Below the pieces are notes generated by a model, which was not told the DNA's origin, made no database searches, and saw nothing but the letters and a program-made list of their open reading frames with translations. Source: Globodera rostochiensis (Eukaryota > Nematoda > Chromadorea > Rhabditida > Heteroderidae). From it: a DNA stretch of 64,000 nucleotides. Each line of letters opens with the position of its first letter. Position 1 is the stretch's first letter. The DNA lies in assembly GCA_018350325.1 (NCBI GenBank), contig JAEVLN010000001.1, forward strand, positions 6,353,254-6,417,253. Direction: 5' to 3'. This document shows positions 58,114 through 64,000 of this stretch, piece after piece. The position numbers were made by a program, and so were the translations under genes.

Positions 58114-59124
58114 CGTATGCTTTTGATCGGAAAAATTAATTTTAAAAACAAAAAATTATGCAAAAAAAAAAAACAATTTTTTGTTTTGTTTTAAATACAA
58201 ATTTTGCATTGTTTTTCAAACAGACACATTATATATTATTAATGCCATAGCCTTTAGGGCTCAAAAGGGCAAATTTAGGGCATTTTTTAACATTTTCAAA
58301 TGAAGCAAAAGTTGGCCAAAATTCGTTTTGTCACATTGACAACAAAATTCGAATGCCCGCGGGGGGGGGGGAGGGTTTGGCCACATCCGTTGCTAATCTA
58401 ATATTTGAGTGTGGCACAGCGAGTTGAGGGGGGGGGGGGAAGAAAGCGAGCGACAAATTTGGCAAAAGATGCCGCGAAATAAATTTTAAAATAATATTTT
58501 TTAATTCCAAAATTTGGGTGAATTTCTCTGCCGATGTTTTACATTTTTGCATTTTAACAAATTAAATATTTTAAAAGCGTTAAGAAACGCCATTTTTGGA
58601 TTTTGTTGAGGTCACAAATCCTAAAATTTGTTTGAATCCAATTTATATGTTCAGTAAATTCTGTTTTGTCCTTCATCAAAGTTGAGCAAAATTGGATTTT
58701 CGACCTTTTCACAATTTAAATTGCCCTTCAAAAAAGTTCGAAAAGTGATAAAATTCTATTTTTTTTGCAACAAAAATAAATTCAAACAATTTATCGACAT
58801 AAAAAGCCATTTTAAGCGCTTCCTCATTATTGATGGGAATGCTTTTGGATTGGTTGGTCCCCGGGGGGGGGGGAGACTTTTGGAGCTAAGTTTTGGACTG
58901 ACTTTTGCTGTTGCTGATGGGGCGGGGGCGGGGACGAGCGGGGGCGGGGACGGGGAAGGATTTTGCGGGCACTAATTTCAATAAAAATGTAAAAGTTTTA
59001 TAAAGTTTAAATTTAAAATACTATCGGATGTGCAAAAATTTATGCTGTGAATGAATGTTGTGTTGGCATTGGAACAATTTTTTGTGTGTAAAAATTTTTA
59101 AATTTGAAAAATATTCTTTTTTTT
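58114..59124. other. Region between the SLC7-like gene and the secreted 268-residue gene
   Basis: AT-rich, with G tracts at 58361, 58430 and 58863. Open frames are short. It holds the transporter's promoter side and the neighbour's 3' side. No exon supported. Confidence 0.5.
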
Positions 59125-60974
59125 TTAAAAGCATTCCGGCAGCGCGGCTTTGGCCAACGCCTGGGCGTCCGCTTGTGCGAGTCCGGCCGCCAGTTTGGCG
59201 GACTCCTAAAAATTGCTTTTTGTAATTTGAATTTTTAAAAAAACCCTTACCTGTTAAAATTAAATTAAGCAAAACTAATATTGAAAATAATTTTTAACAA
59301 ATTTTAAATTAAAAAAGCGCCCACTTCTTCGACGGTGACGGAACGTGCGGCCCGCGTTTTCGGCGCCGCCGGTGCCGTGCCGGCGCTTTGTCCCGTTTTG
59401 TCCGTTTTGCAACATGGACAAATCAGGCCGAGTTCGGCACGCACATCGGCCGGCAACGATGCCAAAAAGACTCTTTCCTGCGGGCAAATAATTAAATTAA
59501 AATTAAAATAAATAACAAAAATTGTTTTGCTTTTTTTCCCACCTCCTTGCGCATGTTGGCCCATTTGTTGTAGGCGTCTCGGGCCGGCTTGGACATGGCC
59601 TGGATGCTTTGCTGGCGTTCCGCAATGTGTTGGCCCAATTTTTGATCAAACTGATCAAAACGTTTTGCCTTGGAAAAAAACGTTTTAATTATAATTAATT
59701 ACATTTTCAATTGATTATTAAACATAAAATTTTATCAAAAAATGTGCAAATAAATTGTTGGCCAACCGATTCGCCCTTCAGCAGCTCTTTGGCAATTTTG
59801 CGAAACTGAAAAAATTTTTTTTGAACTTTTTTGCATTGGCATTTTGTTTTTTTGCCTCCGTCTGTTTTTGCTCAACGTTCAGCTCGTCGTTGAACCAAAC
59901 GTGGCGGAACTTCTCCACCGCCTCGCCACTTTCATTCTTCAGAAAGCCCGGCCCACAGACGCCTTTGAATATTTGCATTCGAACCTAAAAGTGCCAACAA
60001 AATGCGTAAGCGAACGGAACATAGAATTTTGAATGAACCGCGCAAATTCTCAAAAAAAAAATGTATGAACTGCTCCAAAATGATGTAATTTGGATGATTC
60101 CAAAAACTTTGGTTCATCAAACTCAGGGTTGGCACCCCGACCCCAAAAACCCCCCGATCCCCGACGATTTTTTTTGGATTAATCCCCGCGATCTTTCAAC
60201 CCCGACTTCCCTCCCCGAACGTCGGGGTGCCAACCCTACATCAAACTAACATACATCAATGATAAGATCTGATCAAAACTGATCTGTCAGATCACCTTCC
60301 ATTACTGAGAGAGAGAGAGAGAGGAAATGTGATCACTCACTGATCAGACCTGTGTCTGATCAGTAGTGACTTTTGGATCAATAAAATTCTCTCTGATCAC
60401 ACAACCACCACGTGCGCTCACCTCTTCGGGAATTGCGCTGATCACTGCACGCCTTAAAATGATTAGGGAGGGATTAATTAGTTAATTCAATTAAATGCTT
60501 CCGTTTACAAAATTTCTTACGTTGCCTCCTGCTCGTCATCGCATTCATCGCCCGGCTGATATTTGACCCAAATGGCGTGGATTTTTGCTTGCGCATCTTT
60601 GGACACAAAAAACAATTAAACACTTCGACAATTTTGGCACACAAAAAGTGAATCGTTTGACGAATTTTAAATTTCCACAATTTAAATCAAAAAAATTTTA
60701 AAGCATGTTTGAATTTTTTTTACGTGCCAAACACAATGCCAAAAAACACCAACCGCTCGGCAAACGGTAGGCAAATGGCGGAATGCCGCAGTCCAAATGC
60801 TTAATAAATCGTTGGGTCCGGTAAATGCTTTCAAATTGTGGCACTTACCCTTTGATGCCACGGGCCCAACGGGTCAAAAGGGTCCGACGGCAACGACGGG
60901 CCGCCGCCGCCGTCGCATGCCAATGCCGCCGAGAAGAGAATGGAAAATGCAATGGACAGAAAAGTGACGGGCAT
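59125..60974 (-). CDS. Secreted 268-residue protein, possibly SXP/RAL-2-like (DUF148)
   Basis: Nine exons in transcript order: 60849-60974, 60754-60799, 60521-60596, 60422-60452, 59856-59984, 59767-59805, 59543-59668, 59325-59477, 59125-59205, all in phase. The N-terminus MPVTFLSIAFSILFSAALA is a clear signal peptide, followed by a Gly/Pro-rich stretch. The rest is helix-rich and charged: DAQAKIHAIWVKYQPGDE, EAVEKFRHVWFNDELNVEQ, FRKIAKELLKGES, HIAERQQSIQAMSKPARDAY. A CPCC motif lies in exon 8 (LGLICPCCKTDKTG), and the end is Ala-rich (ALAKAALPECF). The Gly/Pro start plus amphipathic helices recall nematode SXP/RAL-2 secreted proteins, but I see no diagnostic motif, so that link is weak. Intron 5 is best read as GC-AG (GAG|GCAAAA). 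The exon 2 donor is uncertain. Confidence 0.72.
60126..60240. mobile_element. Short GGGTTGGCACCCCGAC inverted-repeat element
   Basis: It begins GGGTTGGCACCCCGACCCC and ends AACGTCGGGGTGCCAACCC. The word CATCAAACT occurs on both sides (just before and just after), a likely target duplication. It sits in intron 4 of the secreted 268-residue gene. Same family as 14805-14927. Confidence 0.75.
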
Positions 60975-61110
60975 ATTTCTTTTTTGCTTTTGTTGCCGCT
61001 AATTTTTTGTGAAATTTGAATTTGGCAAAATGTTCAAATTTGTGAACGCAAATGGCGCACTATCGAACCGAATCCAGCCAGCCGGTTCTGTACTTGGACC
61101 GGGCCGAAGA

Positions 61111-61242
61111 CAGACCCCGGGGCAATAACTGACTTTTAGGCTTAAGCTAAAGGACAGCTTCAACTCTTCGAAAGCTTCCGAATAGCCTTTTAGAATGTCT
61201 GAATCGGTTACGGTTGAAGCAAGGTTATTGCCCCGGGGTCTG
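61111..61242. mobile_element. 132-bp palindromic element
   Basis: Perfect 19-base terminal inverted repeats, CAGACCCCGGGGCAATAAC and its inverse, enclose sequence related to the inner part of the 421-bp foldback element at 53785. No clear target duplication. Confidence 0.8.
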
Positions 61243-61894
61243 CTGAACTCGGTGCCGTACGCCAACATAATTTTTGAGGAGGACAAAATGTCGTCGATTT
61301 GACTAAAATTTAATTAAAATAATTTTGTTTTTTGTTAAAATGATTGTGCTGCGGGGGGGGGATGACTCCAAGCTTTGGTGGGACGCAGTCTTTTAAGCGC
61401 ATGTGAAGTGGTCTCTGTCCTCCGCCGTCACCGGATCGGCCGCTGAAGCCCCCCCCCCATCCGCCGGATTAGCCGCGCCGGAGGGGCTTTGTTTTCTGTT
61501 TGCTTTCCGCCGATTTCGGATGATTATTGGCCAAAATGTCCGGTCCAATCGTCGCAGCAATACTTTTGGGGGCCCAATTCACTTTAATCATTCATTCATT
61601 TTCACTCATTTGGCACTGACCGGAATTTGGCCCCCACAAATTTGATACATTTTCGGGGGGAGGGGAGGGGGGGGGGGAGAAGCAGTCAAAAAGCACACAA
61701 TGGAAAAAAGAGCGAACGAATCGCCGGGGGGAAGGGGGGGGATGGTCGTCGCGTCCACAATTTGATTCGGGCCGGTGGGGGGGGGCAGTGAGTGTACACA
61801 CACAAAAAACGGCGGGCGATGGAAAACAAAAATACCCCCCCCCCCCGCGGGCCTCTGATCACTTTGGCTGTCCGAGCTTTCCGGGTAAATATTA

Positions 61895-62030
61895 AAGATT
61901 GGGACCGATCAAGATTCTCGATCAAAATCTCGACGAGATTTTTACGAAATACTCAATCAACGAAATTTTGGCTCGACCGAGATTTATCGAGATTTTCGAT
62001 CGGTCCTCAAGTCCGATCTCGAGTAAATGT
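61895..62030. repeat. ATCTCGA-family repeat
   Basis: GGGACCGATCAAGATTCTCG at the left and CGATCGGTCC..GTCCGATCTCGAG at the right enclose CGAGATTT units. It is the fourth clear member of the family in this window. Confidence 0.6.
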
Positions 62031-62319
62031 TCCATCAAAACATATTAATATTGTTCACTAAATGAGACGGTAAAGAATTTGATCAAATTATATTTAAAAA
62101 ACATTTTTAATAATCATTTATTTTATGTGTCCCCTTAGCATTCATTTTTTGTGCCCATTTCAGTTCCAATTTGTTGTCTTGAAGAAGAAGCTGTTGCTGC
62201 TGTTGATGCTGTTGATGCTGCATGTTTCTTCGTCTCCATCTAAGCCAAAATTAAATATAATACCCAAAATATTTTTAAAAATTAATAATTAAAAGCATTT
62301 CATTTTTCTAAAAATTAAA

Positions 62320-63019
62320 TTACAACAAAAAACAAACACAAATGCGTGGTGGCGACTGTTGCCGTGCAGCTGCTGCAAGTGTTCTCATCATTTCCACAGT
62401 AAGCGGGGGCACGGATACGGTAGTCCTCCGTCTTGGTACGGTATTGTTCCGGTGTTCATCTGCTGGCGATGGCAAACCGCCGCCACCGCAGTCGTCGTCG
62501 TCCAAAGCGTCGGCGCCTGCCGTGTGATGCTGTGCAGCTGCAGCAGGCCGTCCAACCAGTTCATGCCATGCCGCAATTGGCACGCCTGAAAATTTTTTGT
62601 TGTAAAAAACAATTTAAATTTATTTGAGATAATTTTGCAAATTCGAATTTCGAACCCAATTTTTTGATCATTTGCCTCCACTGACTGTGCCCGCTGCTCG
62701 CACTTCCCGACGGCCCCAATTGGCAGGAGCCCTCAAAAAATTTTGTCCATTTTTTATTTTGCACAAAATTTAATTGACCAACAACTGCCGAGGTTGCTGC
62801 TCCTCCTCCTCTCCATCAAGGCTTACGGCATAAAGCTAAACAAACACAAAAATTCCGTTTTTCCCCCAAAATTTGTGCCATTACCGAAAGGACAATGTGC
62901 CAGAATGGAAGCCGAAGCGGCGCTGACGGCGGCACTCTGAGCAAAAATGATGTGCCAATTTGAATGCCATCGGCGGTTGCCGCCGTCTCGTCTGCTGCTG
63001 CCCCGTCGCGGGCATTTGT
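62320..63019 (-). CDS. Partial gene, function unknown (four in-phase exons)
   Basis: Exons in transcript order: 62885-63019, 62779-62835, 62656-62731, 62320-62585. They join in phase and end at a stop at 62320. Sequence features: DGIQIGTSFLLRVPPSAPLR, an acidic stretch (DGEEEEQQPRQLL), GSCQLGPSGSASSGHSQW, WHELVGRPAAAAQHHTAG, DDDDCGGGG, and a basic/hydrophobic end. The 5' exons are not determined; a possible further one is near 63135-63200. I recognise no family. It could be part of a longer gene whose start lies beyond the satellite. Confidence 0.4.
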
Positions 63020-63310
63020 CTAAAATTAAATGCTTAAATTTATATTAATTATTTAAAATGTTTTGAGTGTGTGTAATGTGTCTATTTGAAAAGCATCAAA
63101 TTTTGTGCTTAAATAAAAAAAAATTGTTTTTAAATTGCCGTGCCGTGCCTTTGTTGTCGGCGCTGGCGCCCCGTGCCGAGACGACAAATCGCCGCTTAAT
63201 TCGTCAACAAATATATTAAAATAAAATTATATTTTACTTTTTTCGGCTTGGCACCCGCTCTTCGAGTAATAAAGAACCGTCGAAGAGGCGCAAATGGATA
63301 GACGGCGCTT

Positions 63311-64000
63311 AAACAAATTAATTATTATTATTATATTTTAATAAATTAGTGTTAATCCCCAAACAAATTAATTATTATTATTATATTTTAATAAATTAGT
63401 GTTAATCCCCAAACAAATTAATTATTATTATTATATTTTAATAAATTAGTGTTAATCCCCAAACAAATTAATTATTATTATTATATTTTAATAAATTAGT
63501 GTTAATCCCCAAACAAATTAATTATTATTATTATATTTTAATAAATTAGTGTTAATCCCCAAACAAATTAATTATTATTATTATTATATTTTAATAAATT
63601 AGTGTTAATCCCCAAACAAATTAATTATTATTATTATATTTTAATAAATTAGTGTTAATCCCCAAACAAATTAATTATTATTATTATATTTTAATAAATT
63701 AGTGTTAATCCCCAAACAAATTAATTATTATTATTATATTTTAATAAATTAGTGTTAATCCCCAAACAAATTAATTATTATTATTATATTTTAATAAATT
63801 AGTGTTAATCCCCAAACAAATTAATTATTATTATTATTATATTTTAATAAATTAGTGTTAATCCCCAAACAAATTAATTATTATTATTATATTTTAATAA
63901 ATTAGTGTTAATCCCCAAACAAATTAATTATTATTATTATATTTTAATAAATTAGTGTTAATCCCCAAACAAATTAATTATTATTATTATTATATTTTAA
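63311..64000. repeat. 50-bp AT-rich satellite, about 14 copies, open at window end
   Basis: The unit AAACAAATTAATTATTATTA... ...GTTAATCCCC repeats every 50 bases from 63311. A few units are 53 bases through one extra ATT in the (ATT)n stretch. Copies are otherwise identical. The array continues past the window. Confidence 0.97.

Larger units (their letters stand above)
60975..62319. other. Region with repeats upstream of the secreted 268-residue gene
   Basis: It contains the 132-bp palindrome (61111-61242), G/C tracts (61350, 61449, 61668, 61836) and an ATCTCGA-family repeat (61895-62030). A - strand Gln-rich reading near 62145-62240 (MQHQQHQQQQ-like) could be a further exon of the next gene. 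Otherwise nothing supported. Confidence 0.5.

Noticed and set aside
63311..64000. CRISPR-like array
   Set aside because: The units are directly adjacent with no variable spacers, and the genome is eukaryotic. It is an AT-rich satellite.

Overview
The window is eukaryotic nuclear DNA and almost certainly nematode. Every recognisable gene is cut into short exons by small introns. The recognisable protein set fits nematodes: a GPI-anchored ephrin, an EXC-4/CLIC-type protein, a LIPS-type secreted lipase, a MATH-BTB (BATH) gene with two BTB-only relatives, and a one-membrane-span protein with a repeated DPNYxTLxxLDPNIF motif. Several introns read GC..AG rather than GT..AG, and the introns carry long C or G homopolymers. 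Together these suggest a plant-parasitic or other tylenchid-like nematode, but that rank is inference. There are no bacterial genes, rRNA genes or CRISPR arrays.

Layout: 1-5.6 kb is noncoding, C-tract-rich DNA ending in a CAG repeat. The ephrin (+) is at 5.9-9.7 kb, cytosolic malate dehydrogenase (-) at 10.5-12.7 kb, a lipase (+) interrupted by several repeat insertions at 14.1-16.0 kb, an ADCK1-type ABC1 kinase (+) at 16.5-18.7 kb, and a Pro/Gln/Ala-rich protein with WPPPE repeats (-) at 19.0-22.6 kb. A 3.4 kb satellite at 24.9-28.3 kb is bounded by a hairpin on the left and a tRNA-like sequence on the right. An EXC-4/CLIC-like gene (+) is at 29.5-30.9 kb and PDCD5 (-) at 31.1-32.2 kb, with a small hAT-like element in one PDCD5 intron. 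A 120-bp minisatellite lies at 33.05-33.7 kb.

From 33.8 to 42.3 kb there is a direct tandem segmental duplication of about 4 kb. Each copy carries an intact tandem-BTB gene, and the copies differ by at least three clean transposon-like insertions. Next to it are a broken GMP synthase fragment (-) and a full MATH-BTB gene (+, 43.6-45.1 kb). Then come an unrecognised secreted protein (-, 45.6-47.8 kb), adenylate kinase 2 (-, 48.8-50.9 kb), a gene built by repeated exon duplication (+, 51.8-53.5 kb), a foldback element (53.8-54.2 kb), an SLC7-type amino-acid transporter (-, 54.4-58.1 kb), a small secreted protein (-, 59.1-61.0 kb), part of another gene (-, 62.3-63.0 kb) and a 50-bp AT-rich satellite running off the end.

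The genes do not form a pathway; they are ordinary housekeeping and surface genes in a repeat-rich setting. The most distinctive content is the mobile and repeat layer: short inverted-repeat elements, often with 8-bp target duplications and sometimes with internal minisatellites, inserted mostly in introns and between genes. Exon models were made by eye from splice signals, reading-phase agreement and remembered family sequences. Totals were checked to be multiples of three, but no alignment or transcript search was run.
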